Shown here one piece after another: positions 9,201 to 18,307 of a stretch of 64,000 nt of DNA. Position 1 is the first letter of the stretch. Every line of letters begins with the position of its first letter. Both the position numbers and the translations under genes were made by a program. This DNA is from Gammaproteobacteria bacterium (lineage in GTDB: Bacteria > Pseudomonadota > Gammaproteobacteria > UBA6429 > Thiohalophilaceae). The stretch lies in the NCBI GenBank assembly GCA_030594815.1, contig JAUVEN010000001.1:1-64000 (forward strand). Reading direction: 5' to 3'. Under the pieces are notes generated by a model. It made no database searches. It was given only the letters and a program-made list of their open reading frames with translations, and was not told the origin of the DNA.

Positions 9201-9354
9201 GGTTCTAATATATCCTATTTCAAATTAGATATATTTGTTTTTGTTCTCGAAATGCATATCTTATTTACCGCAAGGCTCTAAACTTTTTTACCTCGCAGAC
9301 GCTAAGTTCATATGGACTTTAATTAGAGCATACCGAGTAAGTAGGTACTAACTT

Positions 9355-10227
9355 ATGATGATTAAAATGAGTGTTTTAACGGCTATTTCAGCATGTTTTA
9401 TTATGCTGTTGTCACCTGCGTGGGCAGGATCTCAATTTTATGGTGCCAGTATTGATAATGCTAAATGGCGTACTAGTGGCAACAGACTGGAATGTCGATT
9501 AAGTCAGGATATACCTGGTTATGGCAAAGCAATGTTTAAGCACCGGGCTCTAAATTCAATGGAATTTCGGGTGTCATCTGACTATAAACCGAGGGAGCCT
9601 AGTCAGGCGATGCTATTTGTCATTCCTCCTGCCTGGAAGCAATATGCTAATAGCACAATGCTTGGTCGCATACCGCTCAGTGTGAATAAAGATATCATAG
9701 TTGTGCCTGAAGACTGGGCACACCGTATGGCGCTGGAGTTACGTGAGGGTATGGAAGCGGTATGGACTCATGCAGATTTTGCTGATGGAAAAGATATCGT
9801 TACAGCGAAAGTTTTGCCTATCCGGTTTGAGTCGGCTTGGCGCGATTTTCAGCAATGTGGCACTCATTTAATTGATTATAGTTATGAAGATGTTCGATCT
9901 TCAGTGTTTTATTTTTCGAAGAAAGGCATGCGTCTGGGGGCTGAAGATAAGGCTTACCTTACTAAACTCGCTGAATATATCTCTTTGGATAGTAATTACC
10001 AACACATAAGAATCAACTCTCATACCGATAGCCGTGGTGTTAGACGTTTAAACCTCGCAACCTCCAAAAAACGGGCAAATATGGTAAAAGATTACCTTGT
10101 TAAAAAAGGGGTTAATGCGAAAAACTTTGTCATTGTTGCCCGAGGTGAGAAAAAACCGAAATATAATAATCGTACAGCATCCGGACGGGCGAAAAATCGT
10201 CGGGTAGAAATAAGGCTGGTGAAATAA
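9355..10227 (+). CDS. motY: MotY-like OmpA-family protein
   Basis: The 290-residue exported protein has a signal peptide ending AWA, an N-terminal domain with the MotY-type opening (QFYGASIDNAKWR, ECRLSQDIPGYGKA), and a C-terminal OmpA peptidoglycan-binding domain (INSHTDSRGVRRLNLATSKK, GRAKNRRVEIRL). MotY forms the T ring around the sodium-driven flagellar motor and anchors the stator PomAB to the wall. No other motility gene is present in this window, which is common since motY is often unlinked. An uncharacterised OmpA-family paralogue is the alternative. Confidence 0.75.
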   Translation: MMIKMSVLTAISACFIMLLSPAWAGSQFYGASIDNAKWRTSGNRLECRLSQDIPGYGKAMFKHRALNSMEFRVSSDYKPREPSQAMLFVIPPAWKQYANSTMLGRIPLSVNKDIIVVPEDWAHRMALELREGMEAVWTHADFADGKDIVTAKVLPIRFESAWRDFQQCGTHLIDYSYEDVRSSVFYFSKKGMRLGAEDKAYLTKLAEYISLDSNYQHIRINSHTDSRGVRRLNLATSKKRANMVKDYLVKKGVNAKNFVIVARGEKKPKYNNRTASGRAKNRRVEIRLVK

Positions 10228-10230
10228 AAG

Positions 10231-10421
10231 TTTAGCCACGAAGTACACAAAGGTCTCGAAGCTAAATAGAAAATAAAACATTACCAGCGGGAAGAAGGTG
10301 AAACCGGAGGTTGAGAGACTAGACTGGGCTACTCGGTGAGACAAACAAAATTTAGTCATTTTTTTTCGTGGTTTTAGCTTCATGACTTTTCTTGGTGTTC
10401 TTTGAGTCCTTGGTGGCTAAA
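10231..10421. repeat. inverted-repeat element, CCACGAAG family
   Basis: Arms 10231-10261 (TTTAGCCACGAAGTACAC...) and 10391-10421 (...TTGGTGGCTAAA) are inverted and agree at about 24 of 31 positions. An inner pair GAAGCTAAA/TTTAGCTTC extends the structure. The arms resemble those of the element at 21114-21294, so both belong to one dispersed family. It fills the gap between motY and argG and contains no gene. Confidence 0.65.
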
Positions 10422-10529
10422 TTTCTCTGAAACTGCACACTTTCTGACATCTCGGGTATAATCACGCCCCTAATTTCTTATCTATTAATTTAAAACTTGT
10501 TGGGCGAGTCCCATAAGTGGAGTTTGGTA

Positions 10530-11744
10530 ATGAGTGACATCAAAAAAGTAGTTTTAGCCTATTCAGGCGGCCTGGATACATCAATTATTCTAAAATGGCT
10601 GGAAGATACCTATGGCTGTGAAGTTGTAACATTTACTGCTGACATTGGTCAGGGTGAAGAAGTTGAACCGGCTCGAGCCAAAGCCAAAGCGATGGGCGTG
10701 AAAGAAATCTATATTGAAGATTTACGTGAGGACTTTGCTCGTGATTACGTTTTCCCGATGTTCCGCGCTAACACTATTTATGAAGGCGAGTATTTACTCG
10801 GTACTTCAATTGCCCGTCCATTAATTGCCAAGCGTTTGGTTGAAATTGCTCAAGAAGTCGGCGCCGATGCGATTTCTCATGGTGCAACGGGCAAAGGTAA
10901 TGACCAGGTACGTTTTGAATTGGGTGCGTATGCATTGATGCCGGATGTACAAGTGATTGCTCCCTGGCGTGAATGGGATTTGAGTTCACGCGAATCGTTG
11001 ATGGCCTATGCTGAAGAGCATGGCATTGAAGTGGATTATGCCAAGCAGGGTAAAAAGTCACCGTATTCAATGGATGCAAATTTACTGCACATTTCATATG
11101 AAGGTGACATTCTGGAAGATCCTTGGAATGAGCCAGAAGATGATATGTGGCGTTGGAGTGTTTCACCAGAAGCCGCCCCCGATAAGGCAACCTATTTAGA
11201 ACTCGAATATATAGAGGGCGATATTGTTGTTATCAATGGTGAGAAAATGTCTCCCGCTACCGTAATGGAATATCTTAATAAAGTGGGTGGAGAAAATGGT
11301 ATCGGTCGTGATGATATCGTTGAAAACCGTTTTGTTGGTATGAAATCACGTGGTTGTTATGAAACACCAGCGGGTACCATTATGCTAAAAGCACATCGTG
11401 GTATTGAGTCATTAACATTAGATCGTGAAGCGATGCATTTGAAAGATGACTTGATGCCGCGTTATGCCAAAATGATTTATAACGGTTTTTGGTGGTCACC
11501 GGAGCGTGAAGCATTACAAGCCTTAATTGATAATACCCAGAAAACAGTTAACGGTACTGTACGTATCAAATTGTACAAAGGTAATGTGAGTATTGTTGGG
11601 CGTAAGTCAGAAAAAGATTCTTTGTTTGATGAAAATATTGCAAGCTTTGAAGATGATGGTGGGGCGTATAACCAGAAAGATGCAGATGGCTTTATTAAAC
11701 TCAATGCACTTCGTTTACGCATCGCAGCAAAGAAACATAAATAA
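10530..11744 (+). CDS. argG: argininosuccinate synthase
   Basis: The 404-residue enzyme joins citrulline and aspartate with ATP in arginine synthesis. The N-terminal P-loop-type motif AYSGGLDTS and the later strings [15 protein letters not shown] and [11 protein letters not shown] are diagnostic. The start at 10530 has GTGGAG just upstream and places the ATP motif at the usual distance. An in-frame ATG at 10497 would add an unconserved leader. It is a single gene, followed by a repeat and a strong bidirectional terminator. Confidence 0.97.
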   Translation: MSDIKKVVLAYSGGLDTSIILKWLEDTYGCEVVTFTADIGQGEEVEPARAKAKAMGVKEIYIEDLREDFARDYVFPMFRANTIYEGEYLLGTSIARPLIAKRLVEIAQEVGADAISHGATGKGNDQVRFELGAYALMPDVQVIAPWREWDLSSRESLMAYAEEHGIEVDYAKQGKKSPYSMDANLLHISYEGDILEDPWNEPEDDMWRWSVSPEAAPDKATYLELEYIEGDIVVINGEKMSPATVMEYLNKVGGENGIGRDDIVENRFVGMKSRGCYETPAGTIMLKAHRGIESLTLDREAMHLKDDLMPRYAKMIYNGFWWSPEREALQALIDNTQKTVNGTVRIKLYKGNVSIVGRKSEKDSLFDENIASFEDDGGAYNQKDADGFIKLNALRLRIAAKKHK

Positions 11745-11753
11745 AAGGTTTAT

Positions 11754-11871
11754 TCCCTCCCCTTAAAAGGGAGGGTTAGGGTGAGGTGGTTTATTTAATG
11801 CTTCTCCCTCCCCCTAGCCCCCTCCCTCGGCAACTGCTCCTGCGTCCATGCAGTCGTAAGGGAGGAGGGAT
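11754..11871. repeat. CCCTCCC-rich intergenic repeat, copy 1
   Basis: Two pyrimidine-rich blocks (CCCTCCCCTTAAAAGGGAGGG and CTCCCTCCCCCTAGCCCCC) flank TTAGGGTGAGGTGG. The same layout recurs at 23418-23500. This copy has an extra insert between CCCTCCCT and GGGAGGAGGG, beginning CGGCAACTGCTCCTGCGT at 11828. That string occurs again at 49703-49720 with one change. Confidence 0.6.
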
Positions 11872-11900
11872 AGAACAACTATTCTTAAGAAAATAAAAAA

Positions 11901-11935
11901 AACCGGTGACTATTTAAATAGTCACCGGTTTTTTA
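11901..11935. terminator. bidirectional intrinsic terminator
   Basis: A perfect 13-bp stem AACCGGTGACTAT / ATAGTCACCGGTT with loop TTAA is flanked by A and T runs. It separates the convergent argG and DoxX-family genes. Confidence 0.93.
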
Positions 11936-11953
11936 TTGTTGATTTTTTATTGA

Positions 11954-12562
11954 CTATTCGGGGTAATATTTTCTACGAATATAATAATCCAGACTGACGT
12001 ATCGTCCGCTGCCGATAAAGAATAAAGCTAACAACATAATGAAATACGTTGCGGCAAACTCAATACCATTTTTCAATATAGTGACGTAACCTGCTTCAGT
12101 TAACCACTTGTAGTTGCCATGTTCTTTTAATAATGATTTGACAGCAGCTTTACGTTCATTTGCCTGTTCAATTAAATCAACACGCCATTCCCATGGAACC
12201 GTTAACTTTGATTCTGGTAAAGCATGCCAGCCATTGTCCCAGTGTGCTGTTGCAGCTGCAACAACCATAGTCATCATTAGGGGTATAGCAAACCAGCGTG
12301 TTGCTAAACCTAATACAAGGGCAATACCACCTAACAATTCAGTTGCTCCGGCCATCACTGCCATCAACATGGGAGCAGGCATACCTAACATTTCTCCAAA
12401 GTAATATGCGGTGCTATCTAAAGCGGCTAGTTTTCCATAACCCGCAATAATAAAAATAGGTGCAAGGAAAATACGTAAAAGTAAAGGGGCGAGAAAATCT
12501 AATTGACGGGTTTTGTCAAGCAAACCTTGTAAGTCGACGAGTTTATTTATTATTTTATGCAT
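11954..12562 (-). CDS. DoxX-family membrane protein of the bufferin operon
   Basis: The 202-residue protein has about four membrane helices (around 24-44, 62-84, 89-106 and 169-188), with the DoxX strings LLLRIFLAPIFIIAGYGKL and ELLGGIALVLGLATRW. It is the last gene of a four-gene operon with a bufferin-type precursor, an MNIO enzyme and its partner. In related operons a DoxX protein (BufD/HvfD) often sits here with an unknown, possibly redox-linked role. It follows the partner gene by 34 bases. Confidence 0.85.
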   Translation of the reverse strand: MHKIINKLVDLQGLLDKTRQLDFLAPLLLRIFLAPIFIIAGYGKLAALDSTAYYFGEMLGMPAPMLMAVMAGATELLGGIALVLGLATRWFAIPLMMTMVVAAATAHWDNGWHALPESKLTVPWEWRVDLIEQANERKAAVKSLLKEHGNYKWLTEAGYVTILKNGIEFAATYFIMLLALFFIGSGRYVSLDYYIRRKYYPE

Positions 12563-12596
12563 AAGTAACTCCGTTTATTTATATTTTTATATACGC

Positions 12597-13367
12597 TCAG
12601 GTTTTATTTACACCCAGAATTACATTTCTGTTTTTTAAGTCCTGGATAATTTTATAACCACCTTCGATAACTACATTAGGTTCAGGATGATTCATTTGTT
12701 CCGCAATATTTTCTAAAATTTGTTTTGTTGTTAATTTGTTGTCTTCTGCAATCTTTTGAATAAGCAAAGCGGTGATAGGATTGAGTTCCATAAAACGAAC
12801 ATCATCTTCTTCATCTCGATAAACTAATAGGTAGACAGGTTGTTCCGAAGGTTCTTTCGGAAGAAAGTCACTACTAATTTGTTGAACGGGATATTGATAG
12901 GTTAATGGCCAGGCAAGAGGAGACATAACGGGTTGATTGTTCAATAAATCTCCGTCGACATCTATTTGCTCCCAATTAATATCGTTATCCAGATCGGATG
13001 TCATTAAAGCGAGTTCTATCCATTCATAATGAGCAAGTTCTTTTATGAAGGGCGGGTCATTTGGATTATTGCGTTCAGTTTCAAGATAATTTAAAAATTC
13101 TCGAGGCATTTCAGGAAATAAGGGCGTATGCGATAAATGATGACTAAAATAATCATGTAACATTTTTAGCCATTCACCTTCTTCTGTAATTTCTTTTAAG
13201 ACGGGATAAGTATTTGAGATAAAATCTTCAACGTTATTAAAAAATAACTCACTGTATATTTTCATACGTCGAGGTTCTATACCGTCAGGTATCGGATTCG
13301 ATTCTGGATCGCGAATATGAGCCGCAAACTCATATTGCGCTTGTTTAAAAACAGGTAAGTTAGCCAT
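12597..13367 (-). CDS. bufC: DUF2063 partner protein of MNIO enzyme (BufC/HvfC-like)
   Basis: The 256-residue protein has an N-terminal DUF2063 domain (QAQYEFAAHIRD, RRMKIYSELFFNNVEDFIS, YPVLKEI) and a C-terminal winged-helix-like part. In characterised systems such proteins resemble the RiPP recognition element partners that hold the precursor for the MNIO oxygenase. The ATG at 13367 overlaps the end of the MNIO gene by eight bases, which supports this start and translational coupling. A longer in-frame start at 13427 lies deep in the upstream gene. Confidence 0.88.
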   Translation of the reverse strand: MANLPVFKQAQYEFAAHIRDPESNPIPDGIEPRRMKIYSELFFNNVEDFISNTYPVLKEITEEGEWLKMLHDYFSHHLSHTPLFPEMPREFLNYLETERNNPNDPPFIKELAHYEWIELALMTSDLDNDINWEQIDVDGDLLNNQPVMSPLAWPLTYQYPVQQISSDFLPKEPSEQPVYLLVYRDEEDDVRFMELNPITALLIQKIAEDNKLTTKQILENIAEQMNHPEPNVVIEGGYKIIQDLKNRNVILGVNKT

Positions 13368-14217
13368 GTTGACTGGTATTTGAGTCTTGTTTAGACCATT
13401 TATCCTGAATTTCGATAATGGTATCAACTTCAGTTAAAAGTTCTGTAATAGAGGGAATGTTAAAATCGCGCTCTAATAATGTGGGCATGACACCAAACAC
13501 ATCATATGTTTTGTGTAGTAGATCCCAGACAGGATCGACTACATCAGCGCCATGAGTATCGACAATTAAATCATCGGCTTCGTTATAGTGCCCGGCAATG
13601 TGTAAGTAGGTGACACGTTCAGCAGGTAATTTTTTTAGAAAGTTAACAGCATCATATTTATGATTAATACTGTTCACATAAATATTATTAACGTCTAGTA
13701 AAAAATCACAGTCCGCTTCACTGATCACGGCATTAATAAAATCTATTTCTTCCATTTTTTTAGAAGGTGCTGCGTAGTAAGAGACATTCTCCATCGCAAT
13801 ACGTTGCTCTAAAATATCCTGGGTGCGACGTATACGTTCCGCAACGTAATGAACGGCTTCTTCAGTAAAGGGAATAGGCATAAGATCATAAAGATGACCG
13901 TCATCACTACAGTAACTTAAGTGGTCACTGTAAGTAGAAATATTGTGTTGCTTTATAAATTTTTTAACTTTATACAAGAATGCCTCATCAAGAGGAGCGG
14001 GACTACCTATTGATAGTGACAAGCCATGAAGGGCAATTGGATATTGTTCGGAAAATGCACTGAACTGCTTGCTGAGTGCGCCGCCAACACCGATCCAATT
14101 TTCGGGTGCGACTTCCATAAAGTTAACTTGAGAAGGTGGTTGGTCTGCGAGCGAGTCCATCATAGATCGTCGCAGACCCAAACCTGCACCATGAACGGGA
14201 TATTGATTATTGTTCAT
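13360..14217 (-). CDS. bufB: DUF692 multinuclear non-haem iron oxygenase (MNIO; BufB/HvfB-like)
   Basis: The 285-residue TIM-barrel enzyme shows the MNIO metal-site strings VAPENW, LHGLSLSIGS, DHLSYC, MENVSYY, DVNNIYVNS and LHIAGHY. MNIOs use two or three iron ions and oxygen to rewrite Cys or Asp residues in RiPP precursors. Enzymes paired with EGKCG-type precursors convert core cysteines to thiooxazole-type copper ligands in studied cases. The gene starts 18 bases behind the precursor gene and overlaps the partner gene. The substrate assignment is inferred from this context. Confidence 0.92.
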   Translation of the reverse strand: MNNNQYPVHGAGLGLRRSMMDSLADQPPSQVNFMEVAPENWIGVGGALSKQFSAFSEQYPIALHGLSLSIGSPAPLDEAFLYKVKKFIKQHNISTYSDHLSYCSDDGHLYDLMPIPFTEEAVHYVAERIRRTQDILEQRIAMENVSYYAAPSKKMEEIDFINAVISEADCDFLLDVNNIYVNSINHKYDAVNFLKKLPAERVTYLHIAGHYNEADDLIVDTHGADVVDPVWDLLHKTYDVFGVMPTLLERDFNIPSITELLTEVDTIIEIQDKWSKQDSNTSQHG

Positions 14218-14235
14218 GATTTTAAAGGTATTGGC

Positions 14236-14592
14236 TTAGCCGTTACCGCCACATTTTCCTTCACCACATTTACCTTCTTTTTTACCTTTACCGTCTTTCA
14301 TATCTTTGTTGCCACCACATTTACCTTCTTTCATATCTTTGTTATCACCACACTTACCTTCTTTTTCGCCTTTCATGCTTCCGCCACATTTACCTTCTTT
14401 CATGTCGCTTTTGCTGTTCATGCTGCCACCACATTTGCCTTCAGCAAGTTGCATGTAGCCACCTGACATTTCATTCATAGCAAAAGGATTAGCACCTTCA
14501 GCAGCGTTTGCTACGTTACCCATAGCTAAAGAAGCAACAAAAGCTGTACCAGCAGCAATTGAAAGTGTAGTGATTGATTTTTTCTTAGACAT
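14236..14592 (-). CDS. bufA: bufferin-type (HvfA-like) RiPP precursor
   Basis: The 118-residue protein has an exceptionally long signal-type leader (residues 1-30, ending VANA), then a low-complexity core with six EGKCG motifs (cysteines at 54, 69, 81, 92, 109 and 114) separated by KDM/SMK spacers. These six are the only cysteines, and each would be a target for the MNIO encoded next. A degenerate unit DGKGK (residues 100-104) has lost its cysteine. Family knowledge: mature bufferins reside in the periplasm and buffer copper. GGAG precedes the ATG. The core probably expands and shrinks by slippage between near-identical repeats. Confidence 0.9.
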   Translation of the reverse strand: MSKKKSITTLSIAAGTAFVASLAMGNVANAAEGANPFAMNEMSGGYMQLAEGKCGGSMNSKSDMKEGKCGGSMKGEKEGKCGDNKDMKEGKCGGNKDMKDGKGKKEGKCGEGKCGGNG

Positions 14593-14708
14593 CAGCGTAT
14601 CTCCAGTTTTAAATTATATGTAACATTATTGTTTTTTATAAAAATATTGAGCCTCTGAATTAAACTTCTTATACATCCATAGCTTGTTAAATACGACATA
14701 CATCTATA

Positions 14709-14743
14709 ACAAAAGTTTCGTGGTTGTACGAGACTTTTTTTAT
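14709..14743 (-). terminator. possible terminator of the DUF1841 gene
   Basis: The arms AAAAGTTTCGT and ACGAGACTTTT pair with one wobble. The minus-strand T run is short and broken, so function is uncertain. The remaining bases between 14593 and 14869 are AT-rich and must contain the bufferin operon promoter, which I could not pinpoint. Confidence 0.4.
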
Positions 14744-14869
14744 AAACGATGTGAATAAATTTCATGTAGACTTTCTATAAGTATGGAATATGCTTTTTTA
14801 GGTGAAAAATATTATGTAAAACAATAAGATATGTCGGGTTTTGTAATGTTGGAATTTTCAGGAATGGAC

Positions 14870-15295
14870 TTAAGTAAACTGTTTTAGACAAGTTAAATAA
14901 TCAGCTTCATCGGGAGCGCGATTTTGAGATTGTGCTTCCCAGAGCATTTTTCCTAAGCATTCCATCATTACATGTTCGGTTTCATGAGGATCCTTATTTT
15001 TTTTCAATATTGACTGGTGAAGTTGTTCAATTCCAGTCGGACGTTTAGTGGAGAGTTGTTCCTGAATGGATATGTGCATGGCCATATGAAGAAAGGGATT
15101 GGTTTGTCCCATTTCCGGTGTGTAGTCTTTATCGAGTTCAGCAGACTCATTTTCAAATAAAACATGATATTCAGGATGCAGCTCAATGATCCTGGCTACT
15201 ACCGCTTCAAGAGGTTCCATTAACTGCTTATTTTGATGTTTTTTCCATGCGGTAAAAAACATTTGTCGTAGTTCTGTGCGGTCTTGTCCAAACAT
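14870..15295 (-). CDS. DUF1841 family protein
   Basis: The 141-residue cytoplasmic protein matches DUF1841 by the central string NPFLHMAMHISIQEQL and the opening MFGQDRTELRQMFFTAWKK. The family is widespread in beta- and gammaproteobacteria, often next to nth or rnf genes, and has no known function. It lies 36 bases behind nth on the same strand and probably belongs to the end of the rnf-nth transcript. Confidence 0.85.
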   Translation of the reverse strand: MFGQDRTELRQMFFTAWKKHQNKQLMEPLEAVVARIIELHPEYHVLFENESAELDKDYTPEMGQTNPFLHMAMHISIQEQLSTKRPTGIEQLHQSILKKNKDPHETEHVMMECLGKMLWEAQSQNRAPDEADYLTCLKQFT

Positions 15296-15331
15296 AATGA
15301 TAGGGTAATGAGTGCTCTGAGAAGTTACAAG

Positions 15332-15967
15332 TTATTCGATTACTTTATCTTTAAATTCACATAGGTCTTCAATGACGCAAGCTCCGCAACGTGGTTTGCG
15401 TGCGATACAGGTGTATCGGCCATGTAGAATGAGCCAGTGGTGTGCGTCTACCATAAATTCTTCAGGAATAAATTTGAGTAGTTTTTTTTCAACCTCGAGT
15501 ACATTTTTACCGGGAGCAATTTTTGTTCGGTTAGAGACGCGAAAGATATGTGTATCAACGGCCATGGTAGGGTGGCCAAATGCAGTATTTAATACAACAT
15601 TCGCCGTTTTACGGCCTACACCAGGCAACGCTTCAAGTGCTTCGCGATCATCGGGGATCTGAGAGTTATGTTCCTCAACCAACATTTTACAGGTTTTAAT
15701 AATATTCCTGGCTTTGGTATTGTAGAGGCCGATTGTTTTAATGTATTTCTTTAAACCGCTTTCTTTTAAAGCTGCCATCTTTTCAGGTGTCGGCGCCTTT
15801 TTAAATAAATCTTTAGTCGCTTTATTGACGCCTTTATCTGTTGATTGAGCAGAAAGAATAACGGCAATTAACAACTCAAATGGCGAAGAGAAATTGAGTT
15901 CGGTGGTTGGATTGGGAGTATGTTTTTTCAGGCGAGTGAAAATTTCAGTACGAATAGCTTTATTCAT
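15332..15967 (-). CDS. nth: endonuclease III
   Basis: This 211-residue bifunctional DNA glycosylase/AP lyase removes oxidised pyrimidines. It has the helix-hairpin-helix LPGVGRKTANVVL with the catalytic lysine, the catalytic aspartate in VDTHIFRV, and the C-terminal iron-sulfur cysteines in a C-x6-C-x2-C-x5-C pattern (CIARKPRCGACVIEDLC). The usual arrangement behind rnfE is kept, with two bases between them. Confidence 0.97.
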   Translation of the reverse strand: MNKAIRTEIFTRLKKHTPNPTTELNFSSPFELLIAVILSAQSTDKGVNKATKDLFKKAPTPEKMAALKESGLKKYIKTIGLYNTKARNIIKTCKMLVEEHNSQIPDDREALEALPGVGRKTANVVLNTAFGHPTMAVDTHIFRVSNRTKIAPGKNVLEVEKKLLKFIPEEFMVDAHHWLILHGRYTCIARKPRCGACVIEDLCEFKDKVIE

Positions 15968-15969
15968 AT

Positions 15970-16668
15970 TTAAGATGCTGCTGGTGCCGGCACTTCAACT
16001 TGTTCATTTGATAGTAACTTTTCACGCGCTAAACGTTTTTTATCAATAATGTTTTTTCCCGCAATTAAAAACCCAAGTCCAATAAAGGCACCAGGTGGCA
16101 GTATTGCAAGTAAATAGCCTCGATAGTCATCAAATAATGTAATCGTAAATCCACGCGCAGCTTCGCCGAACATAAGATGAGCTTGTTGAAATAAAGTACC
16201 AAAACCAATCGCTTCACGCATTGCGCCGAGCAAAACTAACACGGCAGTAAAACCTAAACCCATAAACAAGCCATCAAGGAAAGAACTTGATACGGTATTT
16301 TTGGATGCAAAGGCTTCTGCACGAGCGATGATGGCACAATTCGTTACGATAAGCGGGATGAATATACCCAAAATATTATAGAGCTCATGGAACCAGGCAT
16401 TCATTGATAGTTCAATGATGGTTACCGTAGAGGCAATAATTAAAACAAAAACTGGTATACGAATTTCAGGTCGAACCCAGTGTCGGATTATGGACACCAT
16501 TACATTTGATGCAACCAGGGTGAGAGTTGTCGCCAAGCCAAGTCCGAGCCCATTTATAACCGTATTTGATACTGCTAATAAAGGACAGAGGCCAAGTAGC
16601 TGAACAAAAGCAGGGTTATTTACCCACAGGCCGTTGTAGATGATCTTACTGTAGCTGGTATCACTCAT
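15970..16668 (-). CDS. rnfE: Rnf complex subunit RnfE
   Basis: The 232-residue inner-membrane protein has about six helices and the RnfE/RnfA strings [17 protein letters not shown] and [19 protein letters not shown]. It is a paralogue of RnfA, and the pair forms an inverted membrane dimer thought to hold an iron-sulfur centre from the cysteines in LGLCP and TNCA. Its start overlaps rnfG by eight bases. Confidence 0.96.
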   Translation of the reverse strand: MSDTSYSKIIYNGLWVNNPAFVQLLGLCPLLAVSNTVINGLGLGLATTLTLVASNVMVSIIRHWVRPEIRIPVFVLIIASTVTIIELSMNAWFHELYNILGIFIPLIVTNCAIIARAEAFASKNTVSSSFLDGLFMGLGFTAVLVLLGAMREAIGFGTLFQQAHLMFGEAARGFTITLFDDYRGYLLAILPPGAFIGLGFLIAGKNIIDKKRLAREKLLSNEQVEVPAPAAS

Positions 16669-17275
16669 ATAGGGTATCTCGATGTTCTTTATAATAGCGT
16701 AATGTATTATAGACTGCTTTTACTATGGCGCGGGGCGTTATTGTTGCACCGGTAAACTGGTCAAACTCCCCACCGTCACGTTTAACTGCCCAGCCTTTAG
16801 TCTCCGGATTAACCAATGATTTTTGTGCAAAAGTTTTAATCCAGTCAGAACGATTATCTTCAATGGCATCACCTAAGCCGGGTGTTTCTTTATGGTGTGT
16901 AACGCGTACACCTGCCAGCGTTCCGTCGTATTGAATTGCAACAAGAAGCTCAATGTTACCGTTATATCCATCTGGAGCAATGCTATTAACAATAACAGCA
17001 ATGGGTTTATTGTCTTTACGTGCACGATAAATGGTTACTGGTTTTTTACTTCCTAGTAATTTTTTATTAGTAACCTGAATAATGTCTGCAAAGATATCGT
17101 TATCATGCGCAGTTGGAGAAATAAGAACATGAATAGATCTTAATAATGCGAGACGTTTATTCTCATTGATGCGATCAATTGTATTATCAAAAGTATATGA
17201 AACAAAAAATGTTCCTGCCACTGCAAATAAAGCCAGTACAACAGCGCTAATGATCATATTTCGAATAATATTCAT
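16661..17275 (-). CDS. rnfG: Rnf complex subunit RnfG
   Basis: The 204-residue subunit has one N-terminal membrane helix (about 7-27) and a periplasmic FMN-binding domain. The threonine in [15 protein letters not shown] is the site of covalent FMN attachment by ApbE in studied homologues. The GYNG and GLGDAIED strings are also typical. It sits between rnfD and rnfE in the standard order. Confidence 0.95.
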   Translation of the reverse strand: MNIIRNMIISAVVLALFAVAGTFFVSYTFDNTIDRINENKRLALLRSIHVLISPTAHDNDIFADIIQVTNKKLLGSKKPVTIYRARKDNKPIAVIVNSIAPDGYNGNIELLVAIQYDGTLAGVRVTHHKETPGLGDAIEDNRSDWIKTFAQKSLVNPETKGWAVKRDGGEFDQFTGATITPRAIVKAVYNTLRYYKEHRDTLYE

Positions 17276-17282
17276 TTACTCT

Positions 17283-18305
17283 TTAGCCCTTACTCGGTGC
17301 ACCAAACACAGGTGGTTTACTGTAATAATCAATCATTGGTACGGCCATGTTCATGAGTAATACTGCAAATGCGATGGCATCAGGATAACCACCCCAGGTA
17401 CGGATTATATAAATTAAAATTCCGATCCCTGCGCCATAAATTAAACGACCTCTGTTTGATGCCGCTGCGGTAACGGGATCTGTTGCAATAAAAAATGCAC
17501 CTAACATTGCGGCACCACCAAACAAATGGAAACTGATGGGCGAGTAACTACCGGCATCTGAAAAATTAAAAATCATGGCCATGAATGCAAGCGCACCTAA
17601 CATGGAAACAGGGATATGCCAGCTGATTACTTTAATTGAAATTAGAACGATGCCACCAATTAAAAACATGATGTTAATCCACTCCCAGCCATAACCTGCT
17701 ATGTTGCCAAACAAAGAGGCGTTAGTGGTATGAATTTCATCTAGGGTATAACCGAGGCTGAGTTGTGTTTTTATACTATCCAGCGGTGTTGCCATGGTGA
17801 GCGCATCGTAGTTCATACCCGCAGGTAACGTTTCAAAGAAACTGTAATTTAATGTATCGAAGAAATTTAAGCCGTGTATTTCTGCTGGAATCCAGGCGGT
17901 CATTTCCTTGGGGAAGGCAATCAATAACATGGCATAACCAACCATTGCAGGGTTAAACGGGTTATAACCCATACCGCCATATAAATGTTTTGCAATAATA
18001 ATAGCGAATCCGGCACCTAAAGCAGCTAACCACCAAGGTGTTAGTGAGGGTAGAGCGAGTGCAAGAAGTATTGCTGTTAAGACAGCGGTACCATCATATA
18101 TAAAAGGTTTAACAGGGCGGTTACGAATTTTTAATATCACAACTTCACAAATTAAAGCTGTTATTACCGCAATGAAAATATTAATGATAACGCCGAAGCC
18201 AAAAAAATGGATATAAACCAATGTGCCAGGGATAAGCGCGTAAATAACCGCTAACATCATGCGAGAGACATTTTCATTATTTTGAATGTAGGGCGAACTA
18301 TGCAT
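17283..18305 (-). CDS. rnfD: Rnf complex subunit RnfD
   Basis: The 340-residue polytopic protein resembles NqrB. The motif ATDPVTAAASNRGR carries the threonine that binds FMN in the family, and GGMGYNPFNPAMVGYA is a conserved signature. It would help couple electron flow between ferredoxin and NAD to ion movement. Spacing to rnfG is seven bases and to rnfC two bases. Confidence 0.96.
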   Translation of the reverse strand: MHSSPYIQNNENVSRMMLAVIYALIPGTLVYIHFFGFGVIINIFIAVITALICEVVILKIRNRPVKPFIYDGTAVLTAILLALALPSLTPWWLAALGAGFAIIIAKHLYGGMGYNPFNPAMVGYAMLLIAFPKEMTAWIPAEIHGLNFFDTLNYSFFETLPAGMNYDALTMATPLDSIKTQLSLGYTLDEIHTTNASLFGNIAGYGWEWINIMFLIGGIVLISIKVISWHIPVSMLGALAFMAMIFNFSDAGSYSPISFHLFGGAAMLGAFFIATDPVTAAASNRGRLIYGAGIGILIYIIRTWGGYPDAIAFAVLLMNMAVPMIDYYSKPPVFGAPSKG

Positions 18306-18307
18306 GA

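Noticed and set aside
14026-14466. 146-residue plus-strand frame rich in Phe and Thr
   Set aside because: It is the antisense of the bufferin precursor and MNIO genes; its composition reflects the reverse of the Lys/Gly/Cys repeats, and no ribosome binding site is present.
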